This document shows, one piece after another, positions 14,714-23,851 of a DNA stretch of 64,000 nucleotides. The notes beneath the pieces were generated by a model. The model searched no databases, was not told where the DNA came from, and worked only from the letters and a program-made list of their open reading frames with translations. The position numbers and the translations under genes were made by a program. Within the stretch, counting starts at the first letter, position 1. Every line of letters begins with the position of its first letter. This DNA comes from CBDFLD01 sp965249005. GTDB taxonomy: Bacteria > Acidobacteriota > UBA6911. The stretch is from assembly GCA_965249005.1 (NCBI GenBank), contig CBDFLD010000013.1:233393-297392 (forward strand). Direction: 5' to 3'.

Positions 14714-16288
14714 CTAGCGCGCAGCAACGTCCGGAACGGAGACCTCGGGCTGCGTGGGAGCCTCAGCGCTGTAGTAGTCGCTGCGGACTCTCTCCACGAT
14801 CGCCCGCACGGGTTCGTCCAGATACTTCGTGAAGAAACTCGGATAAATGCCGATCCAAAAGGCCAAAACAATGAGGGGAACAAACGTGGCAATCTCGCGG
14901 AGATTCAAATCCTTCAGGTTGCGATTCTCCTCATGCTTGATCGAACCGAACATGACGCGCTGATAGAGCCAGAGCATGTAGGCCGCCCCCAGAACGATCC
15001 CGATGACTGCCACAGCCGCATACTTCCAAAGACCCGGGGCCGCGAACGTTCCCTGCAGGATAAAGAACTCGCCGATAAAACCGTTCAAGCCCGGCATGCC
15101 GATCGAACTCAAGGTCATGATCAGAAAGACTGTCGCGAACATTGGCATGACGTGGCTCAACCCGCCGTAGTCGGCGATCATGCGGGTATGTCGTCGCTCA
15201 TAAACGACGCCGACGATAAGGAAAAGCGCGCCGGTCGAGATTCCATGGTTGATCATCTGCAAGATCCCGCCTTGAAGCGCAACAGGAGTCGCGGCAAAAA
15301 TACCGAGCATGACAAAACCCAAGTGGCTGACCGACGAGTATGCCACAAGCGACTTCATGTCCTTTTGCATCATGGCCACCAGGGCACCGTAAATGATACC
15401 GATCAGCGATAGGATCAACATCGGCTTCAGAAAGTCCATCGTGGCATCAGGAAACATCGGTAGACTGAAACGCACGAAACCGTACGTTCCCATCTTCAAC
15501 AGCACACCCGCCAAGATCACTGAACCCGCCGTCGGGGCCTCCACGTGCGCGTCCGGCAGCCAGGTGTGGAAGGGAAACATCGGGACCTTGATCGCGAACG
15601 CGACAAAGAAAGCCAGGAAAACCCAGTACTGCAAGTCCGGCGGAAACCCCAGTTTCTGAAACTCGAGAATGTCAAAGGAATAGACGCCGGTTTCACTGTA
15701 CTGATAGAAATAGATGGCCAGTAGCCCGACGAGCATGAGCAACGAACCGGCCAAGGTGTACAAAAAGAACTTGATCGCCGCATAGAGCTTTCTGGGCCCG
15801 CCCCAGACACCGATGAGAAAATACATTGGCACGAGCATGATTTCCCAAAAAACGTAGAAAACGAGAAAGTCGAGCGCCATGAAAACGCCCAGCATGCCGG
15901 TCTGCAGAAGCAGCAGAAAGCCATAGTATTCCTTCAGCCGTACTTTCACGGCCGACCAAGAAGAGAGAATGGCGATAAAGCCGAGCAGTGTTGTCAACAA
16001 CACCAGTAGCATGCTGATGCCATCGATCCCGAACTTATACTTCGCCCCGATCAAATCGATCCACGAGACTTCATAGACAAAACGAAATCGGGTCTCCGGA
16101 TCGATGAATCGAGGATCATTGAAGGAGGTCAGCAGAGGAATCGAGATCAGGAAACCAAGGAAGGCAACAATATTGGCGACCCACTTGATGGCGGCTTCGT
16201 TGCGCTTGTTGATCAAAGCGATCAGCACCATTCCGAGCAGCGGAAGATAACAGATGAGGTTCAATATGTTTCGCATGAAAAAATCCAT
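14714..16288 (-). CDS. nuoM: Second NADH-quinone oxidoreductase subunit M (NuoM2)
   Basis: A 524-residue antiporter-like subunit and paralogue of the NuoM at 6536-8098. FYVFWEIMLVPMYFLIG (with the essential glutamate), FPFHTWLPDAHVEAPT and MQKDMKSLVAYSSVSHLG (channel lysine) are intact. It follows nuoL2 after 82 bp on the same strand. No nuoN or other nuo gene accompanies this pair. The C-terminus extends into a short polar tail (SAEAPTQPEVSVPDVAAR). It may join complex I as an extra pumping module or replace the first copy under some condition. That choice cannot be made from sequence. Confidence 0.93.
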   Translation of the reverse strand: MDFFMRNILNLICYLPLLGMVLIALINKRNEAAIKWVANIVAFLGFLISIPLLTSFNDPRFIDPETRFRFVYEVSWIDLIGAKYKFGIDGISMLLVLLTTLLGFIAILSSWSAVKVRLKEYYGFLLLLQTGMLGVFMALDFLVFYVFWEIMLVPMYFLIGVWGGPRKLYAAIKFFLYTLAGSLLMLVGLLAIYFYQYSETGVYSFDILEFQKLGFPPDLQYWVFLAFFVAFAIKVPMFPFHTWLPDAHVEAPTAGSVILAGVLLKMGTYGFVRFSLPMFPDATMDFLKPMLILSLIGIIYGALVAMMQKDMKSLVAYSSVSHLGFVMLGIFAATPVALQGGILQMINHGISTGALFLIVGVVYERRHTRMIADYGGLSHVMPMFATVFLIMTLSSIGMPGLNGFIGEFFILQGTFAAPGLWKYAAVAVIGIVLGAAYMLWLYQRVMFGSIKHEENRNLKDLNLREIATFVPLIVLAFWIGIYPSFFTKYLDEPVRAIVERVRSDYYSAEAPTQPEVSVPDVAAR

Positions 16289-16370
16289 GGCTGCTCCTTG
16301 GCTAGCTCTCGCTATCGCCTATCTCGTATTGGTCCCCGAGGCGCGTGACCATCCTCGGGTCTCGACAGTA

Positions 16371-18419
16371 TCAGTTGCCATAGTTGAAGTACACGGCTAT
16401 GAACGCTACGATTCCAAACACGGCTCCAAGGGCATACCGCTGGACCATCCCGGTCTGCAGTATCGTGGCGACTCCATTGAGTCGCATGTTGATCCAACCT
16501 ACGAGATTGACCAACCCATCCACGACGTACTTGTCAAAAAACCCGGATGCGGTCGCAGTTCCTCGCGTCGATGCCGCAGCAGCGTTCACCGCACCGTCGA
16601 CAAACTTCGCGTCGACGAAGAAACAGCCGTTCGCCAGATCCAGCGTCCGGCGCACCACCAGTGCGTCGTAGATCTCGTCAACCCGGTATTTGTTCAACAC
16701 GAGTTGATACAACCCCTGAATCCTCGCGGTAATCCGTGATGGCTTGGCGGGATCGACGACGTAGAACCAGTAGGCGAAACCAATGCCGACAGCGGCGATG
16801 AGCACGGAAGCGAACGTCAACAGCAGTTCCTCGGCTAGGGGATGCGCCCCGTGCGCACTCGCCTCTGGCAAAAAGAGTACCGGCTCCAGAAAATGTTCAA
16901 ACCGGTTGGTTTCCGCAAGCCAGGCAGGGAGCCCCACGTACCCGCCCACAAGGGAAAGGATCGCCAAAACAACGAGCGGAACGGTCACATTTCTAGGGCT
17001 CTCATGAATGTGCTCGCGCGCGTGCTCATCCATTCGCTCGGCGCCCCAGAACGTCAGAAAGATGAGGCGAAACATATAGAATGCGGTCATTCCCGCACCC
17101 AGCCATAGAAAGAACCAAACAACCCGGTGCCCGCTGCTCCAGGCTTTCCACAAAATCTCGTCCTTGCTGAAAAAGCCAGAGAATAATGGCACCCCCGAGA
17201 TCGCTAGAGTCGCCACCAGCATGGTTCTGTATGTCCAGGGCAGATACTTCCGCAACCCACCCATCTTCGTCATGTCCTGTTCGTGATGCATCGCCATGAT
17301 GACCGATCCAGCACCGAGGAAGAGCAAGGCCTTGAAAAAAGCGTGGGTCATGAGATGGAAGATGCCGCCCACGAACGCGCCAACCCCCAGAGCCGCGAAC
17401 ATATATCCGAGCTGGCTCACCGTCGAATAGGCCAGGACACGCTTGATATCCGTCTGAGCGAAACCGATCGTCGCGGCAAAGATAGCCGTGACCGTACCCA
17501 CGACAGCAATGATGATCATCGTTTCGGGCGCCCGGCTGAACAGCGCATTGCATCGGCACACCATGTAGACTCCGGCCGTGACCATCGTCGCCGCGTGAAT
17601 CAGCGCGCTAACCGGCGTCGGGCCCTCCATTGCGTCCGGCAACCAGACGTACAGGGGTATTTGAGCGCTCTTGCCCGTTGCGCCGACGAAAAGGCACAAC
17701 GTGGCCCAAAACAAAAACCCGTATCCCGTATCCACCGGTAAAGCCGACGCCTGCTCAAAAACAGCATCGTAGCGAAGCGAACCAAAGTGCGCGAAGATCA
17801 GCATGATGCCGAGCAAGAAGCCGGCATCTCCGATCCGATTGACGATGAAGGCCTTCTTGCCCGCATCCCCAGCGCTTTTTCTATCCATGTAAAAACCAAT
17901 CAACAGATAGGAGCAAAGCCCTACCCCTTCCCAACCGACGAACATCAGCACAAAGTTGTTCGCCAAAACCAAGGTCAGCATGGCGAACATGAAGAGATTG
18001 AGGTAACAAAAAAAGCGGTAATACCCAGGGTCTTCCGACATGTAGCCGGTGGCGTACACATGAATCAAGAAGCCGACCCCGGTGACAACCAGAATCATAA
18101 CGGCTGAAAGCGGATCCAGCTGAAAGCCCCATGGGACCTCCAATTGCGCTAATCCTCCATCCGCCAGGGGAAGGCTGCCAGCCTTCAGCCAAACAAACAG
18201 GTCGACAAGATGCCGGGAGCCGTGATCGACGACAAAGAATTGATAGACTGCCAGCGCGGAGATGACAAACGAGAGCCCCACCGAACCAAGGGCCAAGACC
18301 GTGACAAAACTCTTGCCGGGTCTTTGCCTGCCGGAGCCAAGACAAAACAACCCGGCAATCCCGATGATCGCGCTCCCGACCAACGGAAGCATAGGAACAA
18401 GCCAAATATAATTCACCAT
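16371..18419 (-). CDS. nuoL: Second NADH-quinone oxidoreductase subunit L (NuoL2)
   Basis: A 682-residue NuoL paralogue. It shares VGWEGVGLCSYLLIGFYMDR, KSAQIPLYVWLPDAMEGPTP and DIKRVLAYSTVSQLGYM with the copy at 4585-6531, but has its own N-terminus (MVNYIWLVPMLPLVGSAIIG) and a longer loop rich in histidine and leucine near ASAHGAHPLAEELLL. The ATG at 18419 begins the conserved N-terminus, so I prefer it to the upstream in-frame codon at 18440. It heads a two-gene unit with nuoM2. The ~200 bp upstream (18420-18619) hold no gene and no clear promoter that I can defend. Confidence 0.93.
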   Translation of the reverse strand: MVNYIWLVPMLPLVGSAIIGIAGLFCLGSGRQRPGKSFVTVLALGSVGLSFVISALAVYQFFVVDHGSRHLVDLFVWLKAGSLPLADGGLAQLEVPWGFQLDPLSAVMILVVTGVGFLIHVYATGYMSEDPGYYRFFCYLNLFMFAMLTLVLANNFVLMFVGWEGVGLCSYLLIGFYMDRKSAGDAGKKAFIVNRIGDAGFLLGIMLIFAHFGSLRYDAVFEQASALPVDTGYGFLFWATLCLFVGATGKSAQIPLYVWLPDAMEGPTPVSALIHAATMVTAGVYMVCRCNALFSRAPETMIIIAVVGTVTAIFAATIGFAQTDIKRVLAYSTVSQLGYMFAALGVGAFVGGIFHLMTHAFFKALLFLGAGSVIMAMHHEQDMTKMGGLRKYLPWTYRTMLVATLAISGVPLFSGFFSKDEILWKAWSSGHRVVWFFLWLGAGMTAFYMFRLIFLTFWGAERMDEHAREHIHESPRNVTVPLVVLAILSLVGGYVGLPAWLAETNRFEHFLEPVLFLPEASAHGAHPLAEELLLTFASVLIAAVGIGFAYWFYVVDPAKPSRITARIQGLYQLVLNKYRVDEIYDALVVRRTLDLANGCFFVDAKFVDGAVNAAAASTRGTATASGFFDKYVVDGLVNLVGWINMRLNGVATILQTGMVQRYALGAVFGIVAFIAVYFNYGN

Positions 18420-18619
18420 AGGGGACTCACCGTGGGGCAACCATCCACTTCAGGGCAAAGGGGCGTGGGGATTGCGCTGTCTTCGATCAACTCTACTAAA
18501 CTCCGCCTTTTACCAGCTCACCCCACCAAACAAGGGGGCAGGCACTCTAAGTTAAACTGCATCAGGGTATTACAACCTACAGAAAGGAAACTTCTACTAA
18601 CATAGGATCAATGTTCTTG

Positions 18620-19267
18620 TCAACCGCCCTGCTCCTCGGCCCCCGGAGGATTCTGGATTCGGACCGCAGTCAGGGTTAGGTCTCGGTAGACCTCATCTAC
18701 TTGGTCACGCGTCTCGCGGAAGGTTCCCGAGGTCTCGATAGTGTAGTCGGCATATTTCAGCTTTTCCTCCGCCGGCATCTGAGCGGCCATTCGCGCTCGA
18801 GCCTCGTCAGCAGTCAACCGGTTGTTTCGCGCCATCACCCTCGAAAGCTGAAGTGACAGATCGCAGTGAACGACAATGATCCGATCGTACAACTTGTAAG
18901 AGCCCGACTCGACGATGAGTGCCGCGTCAACGATGATGATGCCCCTGGCAGTAACTTGTTCGAGTTCGACAATTCGTCGTAAGACTTCCGTCCGGACCTC
19001 GGGATGAACGATCGCGTTCAGCTCCATCCGGCGCGCGCCGTCGCGAAACACGATCGAGCCCAACTTCCTACGATCAATCGCCCTGTCGGGGTCCAAAATC
19101 TCCGGTCCGAAAACATCCAGAATCTTGCGATACGTTGGCGTTTCGGGAAAAATTAGGTCGTGGGCGATCTTGTCGGCATCGATGATGTGGGCTCCAAGCT
19201 CGGCAAAGATTCGGGCAGCGTGACTCTTGCCAGAAGCGATGTTTCCGGTCAACCCAACATGCAGCAT
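18620..19267 (-). CDS. coaE: Dephospho-CoA kinase
   Basis: A 215-residue P-loop kinase that phosphorylates dephospho-CoA, the last step of coenzyme A synthesis. The P-loop GLTGNIASGKS is at the N-terminus. IIDADKIAHDLI, the region around NAIVHPEVRTEVLRRI and VVHCDLSLQLSRVMARN are family blocks. The frame is open upstream to 19735, but homology starts at MLHVGLTGN (ATG at 19267). The C-terminus has about 15 extra residues rich in glycine and glutamate. It is divergent from the epimerase gene, with repeated sequence in the space between. Confidence 0.92.
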   Translation of the reverse strand: MLHVGLTGNIASGKSHAARIFAELGAHIIDADKIAHDLIFPETPTYRKILDVFGPEILDPDRAIDRRKLGSIVFRDGARRMELNAIVHPEVRTEVLRRIVELEQVTARGIIIVDAALIVESGSYKLYDRIIVVHCDLSLQLSRVMARNNRLTADEARARMAAQMPAEEKLKYADYTIETSGTFRETRDQVDEVYRDLTLTAVRIQNPPGAEEQGG

Positions 19268-19355
19268 GCGACGGATAATAGCATACTCTGTGAACGAGAT
19301 TGCCGGACGATTTCCTCGGATTTCTGGTACTTTCACCGTGTCGCCCCAAACGATT

Positions 19356-19443
19356 GGGTTGTTCCAACGCTGTTTTTGACATAGATTACACAGGATTTCG
19401 TAGGGATTGCATAGGTGTTCCAGAGGGATTGCACAGGAACTCC
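19356..19443. repeat. Short tandem repeats in the coaE/epimerase intergenic region
   Basis: AGGGATTGCATAGGTGTTCC (19402-19421) and AGGGATTGCACAGGAACTCC (19424-19443) repeat with a 22-bp period. A third, more degenerate copy starts at 19380. GGGTTGTTCCAA at 19356-19367 matches a 12-mer found twice upstream of mqnA. The region lies between divergent genes and could hold operators. Confidence 0.5.
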
Positions 19444-19489
19444 CCGCCGAAGCACACCAGAAGCACACCAATAATGTTTGGAGCCCGTT

Positions 19490-20440
19490 ATGAAGATACT
19501 GATTACCGGTGGGGCTGGCTTTATCGCTTTTCATCTGGCGTCCAAGCTGCTGAGCAGTGGACATAGGGTCGCTTTGCTGGATAACTTCAACGACTTCTAC
19601 GACCCCAGCATCAAGCGAAGAAACGCCAGTGAGCTTCTCGATCGAGGAGCAGAATCCCTGGATGAGGTGGATATTCTGGACACAGACGGCCTGCTCCGGG
19701 TGATCCAGACCGTATCCCCTCAAGCGGTCGTCCATTTGGCGGCCATGGCCGGTGTGCGCCCTTCTCTGGAACGTCCACTTCTATACTCTCAGGTGAACGT
19801 GGACGGCACCGTCAACCTTCTCGAGCTGGCACGCGAGTTCCAGGTGAAGAGCTTTATCTTCGGGTCCTCCTCGTCCATCTATGGTGGCAACGTGAAGGTC
19901 CCTTTTTCGGAAACCGATTCGGTGGATCATCCGGCTTCTCCGTACGCGGTCACGAAGCGCGCGGGCGAGTTACTCTGTCGCACGTATTCCCACAACTACG
20001 GGATGCACATCACGTGCCTACGCTTTTTCACGGTCTATGGACCGCGCCAACGCCCAGAAATGGCGATCCACAAATTTGCGCAACGGATTTGGGACGGGGC
20101 GGAGTTGCCTGTTTACGGGGATGGTTCCTCGAAGCGCGACTATACCTACGTCGACGACATTGTAGCCGGCATCGTGGCGGCGCTCGAGGTGAATCCCCGG
20201 TATGAGATCTTCAACCTGGGAGAATCCGAAACGACTACCCTCAGCGCTCTTATTGCCTCCCTGGAAAAGGTCTTGGGCAAGAGGGCAAAAATTCAAAGAC
20301 TTCCGCCGCAACAGGGAGATGTTTCGATTACCTACGCGAACATCGACCATGCGCGCGGCAAGCTCGGGTACAACCCCTCGGTGTCGATCTCTCAGGGCCT
20401 CGAGAGGTTCGCGGAATGGTTCATGCAGGACAAGCGTTAG
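19490..20440 (+). CDS. NAD-dependent nucleotide-sugar epimerase/dehydratase
   Basis: A 316-residue extended short-chain dehydrogenase. The N-terminal ILITGGAGFIAFHLASKL binds NAD (GxxGxxG). The catalytic SSSSIYGG serine and YAVTKRAGE (YxxxK) follow, with the substrate block RFFTVYGPRQRPEMAI. These features fit UDP-glucuronate 4-epimerase and related UDP-sugar epimerases. The exact sugar is not certain. The ATG at 19490 has GGAG six bases upstream, so I prefer it to the TTG at 19478. The gene ends 26 bp before the IS5-type element. A second, GalE-type epimerase is at 56967-57959. Confidence 0.88.
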   Translation: MKILITGGAGFIAFHLASKLLSSGHRVALLDNFNDFYDPSIKRRNASELLDRGAESLDEVDILDTDGLLRVIQTVSPQAVVHLAAMAGVRPSLERPLLYSQVNVDGTVNLLELAREFQVKSFIFGSSSSIYGGNVKVPFSETDSVDHPASPYAVTKRAGELLCRTYSHNYGMHITCLRFFTVYGPRQRPEMAIHKFAQRIWDGAELPVYGDGSSKRDYTYVDDIVAGIVAALEVNPRYEIFNLGESETTTLSALIASLEKVLGKRAKIQRLPPQQGDVSITYANIDHARGKLGYNPSVSISQGLERFAEWFMQDKR

Positions 20441-20469
20441 TCAAGCGTTAGGAGTGAATAGCACCTTAG

Positions 20470-21802
20470 CAGGCTGATGAAAAATCCGGTTTTGTGCCGA
20501 GATTGTTTCCAAACATGAACTTCGGGATCGATTGACTCTATTTTGGCAGGGGATATGAGGGTCTGGATTGGCACGGCGCATGCGTTAGGCCGCTCATCAA
20601 ATGCTCGGACGAAGTCCACCCTGCTCCAATCACGGCTTTGCCTCCATCAGGTTTCTCATCCGGACAAGGTTGTAGGCAGCCACTCCGAAAGTGAACATCC
20701 AGCCGACACGGTCCACACCACGATGTCTTGTCTTACGCAACATACCCACAGTTTTCAGCCAACCAAAGATCTCCTCAACCCGCTTGCGTTTTCTCTGACT
20801 GACGGCGTAGCCCGGATGGCGGGTCGTTCTCTGGTCAATGGCGCTCCTACGGTTTTTGTTATTCTGCGCCACGTGTGGAGTCACCTTGCGACGTCGACTC
20901 TCTCTGATAAATGCTTTCGTGTCGTAGGCCTTGTCTGCACCTACGGTAATTTGATTTCTGCCGGGCAGATCGTCAAGCATATCCAGCGCAGCTTCCCGTT
21001 CTGCTGTTCCCGTTGCCCGCGTGACCCGCACATTCACCGCAAGACCGTTCCGGTTTTCCATCGTGACATGGCCCAGGTAGCACAACTTCGACTGCTGGCC
21101 TTTGGCCTTTTTGTACAGACGGGCATCTGGATCCGTCGTCGACTGATGCGTATCATTCGATCTCTTCTCACCCTTGAAATCCACCGTTGGATTTCCAGAA
21201 CCATCCGTCGGCTTGCTGGGGCGGCTACCTTTCTTCTTGAAGCTCTTCTGTCCTGCCCATGCCTCTACCAGGGTCCCATCCACTGTAAAATGCTCGTCCG
21301 ACAGGATGCTCTGAGCACGGGCGTGGCAAAGGACGCGTTCAAAGAAGGCCCTGGCGATGTCTCCCTCCAGAAGTCGGTCCCGATTCTTGCTGAAGACGGT
21401 CGCGTCCCAGATCGGATCATCCATGCTCAAACCAACGAACCAACGGTACAGAAGATTGTAGTCCAACTGCTCCATGAGCATCCGTTCGCTCCGGACCGAG
21501 TACAAGACCTGAAGCAACAAGGCTCGGAGCAACTTCTCCGGAGCCACCGAAGGACGGCCGACTTTTGCGTAAAGAACCTCGAATCGAGGCGACAGTTCTT
21601 GCAGAATGACATCGACCATGGTTCGAATGGATCTCAGCGGGTGTTCGTTCGGCACTCGTTTCTCGGCCGAGATGTAGCTGAACATCCCGTCTTGCTTTTC
21701 GTCCGGTCCGCGCATCGGTTTCTCCTCGAAGGAATCATCAATAAGAGGGTTCATATTGAAGATGCACGAAAAGCGATTTAGTTGGAGTTTTTCAGCATCC
21801 TG
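20470..21802 (-). mobile_element. IS5-type insertion sequence, complete
   Basis: A 1333-bp element. The left end CAGGCTGATGAAAAATCC and the reverse complement of the right end, CAGGATGCTGAAAAACTCC, form imperfect inverted repeats. TTAG occurs on both sides (20466-20469 and 21803-21806) as the target duplication, which fits the YTAR preference of IS5-group elements. The transposase frame is intact, so the copy may be active or recently inserted. Confidence 0.85.
20630..21754 (-). CDS. IS5-type DDE transposase
   Basis: A 374-residue DDE transposase. FSYISAEKRVPNEHPLRSIR and RMLMEQLDYNLLYRWFVGL form the N-terminal domain shared by IS5-like enzymes. The catalytic region includes HFTVDGTLVEAWAG (first aspartate), ITVGADKAYDTKAFI (second aspartate) and KRVEEIFGWLKTVGMLRKTR (glutamate and the YREK-like region). 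It has full length and no interruption. The only gene inside the element, it is bracketed by the terminal inverted repeats. Its activity is plausible but untested. Confidence 0.92.
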   Translation of the reverse strand: MNPLIDDSFEEKPMRGPDEKQDGMFSYISAEKRVPNEHPLRSIRTMVDVILQELSPRFEVLYAKVGRPSVAPEKLLRALLLQVLYSVRSERMLMEQLDYNLLYRWFVGLSMDDPIWDATVFSKNRDRLLEGDIARAFFERVLCHARAQSILSDEHFTVDGTLVEAWAGQKSFKKKGSRPSKPTDGSGNPTVDFKGEKRSNDTHQSTTDPDARLYKKAKGQQSKLCYLGHVTMENRNGLAVNVRVTRATGTAEREAALDMLDDLPGRNQITVGADKAYDTKAFIRESRRRKVTPHVAQNNKNRRSAIDQRTTRHPGYAVSQRKRKRVEEIFGWLKTVGMLRKTRHRGVDRVGWMFTFGVAAYNLVRMRNLMEAKP

Positions 21803-22798
21803 TTAGGGGAACTGCGCCACCGAGAGTGAGTGCGATTGTTCGTTGACAACCACGACCGTGCGATTGTCGGGACCTATTTCAATATCCACGGGTCCCTTGC
21901 CCACTTTGAGCGTCCGGGCTTGCAGATCGCTCAGGTCGGTGGGAAATACGGATACGGTCTTCGATCCCGTGTTGACGACATACACGAACTTTCCGTCACC
22001 ACTCACCGCAACTCCGAACGGCTGTTCCCCCACCGGTATAGAAACAAGAATCCGGTGGCGTGCCGCATCGATCACAGACAACTCGTCGTCCCGGCTGTTT
22101 GCCACGAACAACCGCTTCCCATCCGGGGTGATGGCAATCCCGTCCGGTGCATCCCCCACCGGAATCTTGGCCACGATCGTTTCCCTATCAGGGTCCAACA
22201 CCCACACCTCATTAGAACCGCCGTTGACGACGTACACCATTCCGGTAGCCCGCGAGACTGCCATTGCAATAGGGGAAATGCCCACCGGGATGGATCGAAT
22301 CACGCTACCTTCGCGGATATCGATGACGTGTACCTGTCCCTGTTTCGTCCGGCCGAAGTCGGTGACGAACAGTCGATAACCACGTGAACCAACGGCAACG
22401 GAATTTGGGGACGCGCCCACCTTGATGCTTCCCTTCACCCTGAATTGCTGGAGATCGATAACGGCCACGGTCCCGGAGTCCTTGCAAGCAACATAGGCGG
22501 TGTCTGCCGTCACCGCGATACCAAGTGGCGCGCCTCCCACAGTGACACGGGCGGAAACCTCTCTGGCGATCAGATCGACGGCCACGAGTTCGCCAGAACC
22601 GTAGGAAGTGACGTAGGCCGTCTTCCCATCCAGACTCAAAGCCAGGAAGTTTGGATATTCGCCGACCTTCTTGATCCGGTGTGTTTTTGCCAGCGCTGGA
22701 AGTGTCGCCAACGCCGAGAAGGTGACAACAGCCAGGGCGAAACCCAGCGTGATGACCCTTCTAATCATGCACCGTTCAATCCACGTTTTGGACATCAT
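21803..22798 (-). CDS. Secreted YVTN-family beta-propeller protein
   Basis: About 331 residues. An N-terminal signal peptide (RRVITLGFALAVVTFSALATLPALA) is followed by seven or so repeats of the type VAVGxxPxGIAVTxDxxxxYVxNxxxxxVSVID. Examples are PLGIAVTADTAYVACKDSG and PDGIAITPDGKRLFVANS. Such propellers are exported and usually bind proteins or small molecules, but the ligand here is unknown. The frame reaches 22897. The ATG at 22798 follows a GGGG-rich ribosome site. The TAA stop lies inside the TTAG target site of the adjacent IS5-type element, and the duplication kept the reading frame intact. Confidence 0.85.
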   Translation of the reverse strand: MMSKTWIERCMIRRVITLGFALAVVTFSALATLPALAKTHRIKKVGEYPNFLALSLDGKTAYVTSYGSGELVAVDLIAREVSARVTVGGAPLGIAVTADTAYVACKDSGTVAVIDLQQFRVKGSIKVGASPNSVAVGSRGYRLFVTDFGRTKQGQVHVIDIREGSVIRSIPVGISPIAMAVSRATGMVYVVNGGSNEVWVLDPDRETIVAKIPVGDAPDGIAITPDGKRLFVANSRDDELSVIDAARHRILVSIPVGEQPFGVAVSGDGKFVYVVNTGSKTVSVFPTDLSDLQARTLKVGKGPVDIEIGPDNRTVVVVNEQSHSLSVAQFP

Positions 22799-22924
22799 TC
22801 CCCGCCCCCGAACAAGCCTTGCCTTGCATGTGCCATAATAGAATTCTCTCATCCAGAACCACTCGATTTCAAGTAGTGTGGCGACCCGGTCCGCCAACTT
22901 TGCATGAAAATTGTTCCCTTCGCG

Positions 22925-23692
22925 TCATTTTGTTGCCGCCACCAGACTGAAGACTCCTTGGTGCGGGGATGAAGCGGACCTCAGCCCTTGAACCACCACC
23001 TGCCGAAACCCTACCTCAAACAGGAGAGCGATCAGTTCGTCACGACTAAAGTAGACGCCTTGCGCTTCCGAAGGTTTCTTGTGCAGGTAAGACAACTGCA
23101 TTTTCTTCAGATTCCAGAGAATCCGGTTTCGCTGAGTTTTCGGCTCCAACATTTCCGCCAGCAGCAAGTGCCCCCCGACCGTCAGCATGCGCCGCGCTTC
23201 GCCCAAAAACTGCTTTGCCGGATGGCGGTGGAAATCCAGTATCGACACGGCCATGTCGGCGAAACTGTCTTCGACGGGAAGTCTGGAAGGATCACACTCC
23301 TGGAATTCCACCGCCCTTTGCAGATTCAAGTGGCGCGATCTCTGGCGGGCACGCTCGAGCAACGTAATATTATGATCAAAGGAGTGGATGTGCCCGCCGA
23401 AACCTTTACGTCCAGCCAATCTCAGGGCAAAGGTACCCGTATCGGTCTGCAGGTCGAGCACCCGGACGCTGCCGGCATTGACGACGAAATCGATGATCTG
23501 ATCCAGCGTGGTGTAATACTCCAGAGAAGTTCGCCATTTGAAGAACCATGCCACACCACTCTCGTAGTCATCAATTCGCGCCGGCAGCGTCGACAGAAAT
23601 GGACGTGGCTTGGGAGCCGTAAAGTCAAACTTCTTCTGCGCCACCGGTTTCGTATTCTTTGGCGTCACTGTTGCTTGAGGCACGATGCTCAC
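22925..23692 (-). CDS. SAM-dependent methyltransferase, class I
   Basis: A 255-residue protein with the class I methyltransferase fold: VRVLDLQTDTGTFALRLA (motif I), a FDHN segment at the end of strand 2, FADMAVSILDFHRHPAK (motif II region) and RRMLTVGGHLLLAEML (motif III). Motif I lacks the usual GxGxG (here LQTDTG), so cofactor binding may be altered. The first ~40 residues are proline and lysine rich and probably disordered. It lies on the same strand as the YVTN gene, about 130 bp upstream of it. The substrate is not predictable. The N-terminal region was not recognised. Confidence 0.75.
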   Translation of the reverse strand: MSIVPQATVTPKNTKPVAQKKFDFTAPKPRPFLSTLPARIDDYESGVAWFFKWRTSLEYYTTLDQIIDFVVNAGSVRVLDLQTDTGTFALRLAGRKGFGGHIHSFDHNITLLERARQRSRHLNLQRAVEFQECDPSRLPVEDSFADMAVSILDFHRHPAKQFLGEARRMLTVGGHLLLAEMLEPKTQRNRILWNLKKMQLSYLHKKPSEAQGVYFSRDELIALLFEVGFRQVVVQGLRSASSPHQGVFSLVAATK

Positions 23693-23851
23693 GAGCGGAA
23701 ACTCTGTTCCGCCATGCTATTTGGTTGGATGCGACACGAAAAGAATACAAAGCCGCGCCTCCGAGGTCAACTCCTCTGAGCAAGCGATGCTGTCTGGGAC
23801 CTCATCCAATGCACCCGACAGGCGCATCGACCTAGGAGCGTGGCCGGAGCC

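Noticed and set aside
20543..21781. A 412-codon plus-strand frame opposite the IS5-type transposase
   Set aside because: It mirrors the transposase codons on the other strand and shows no protein family. It is a compositional shadow.
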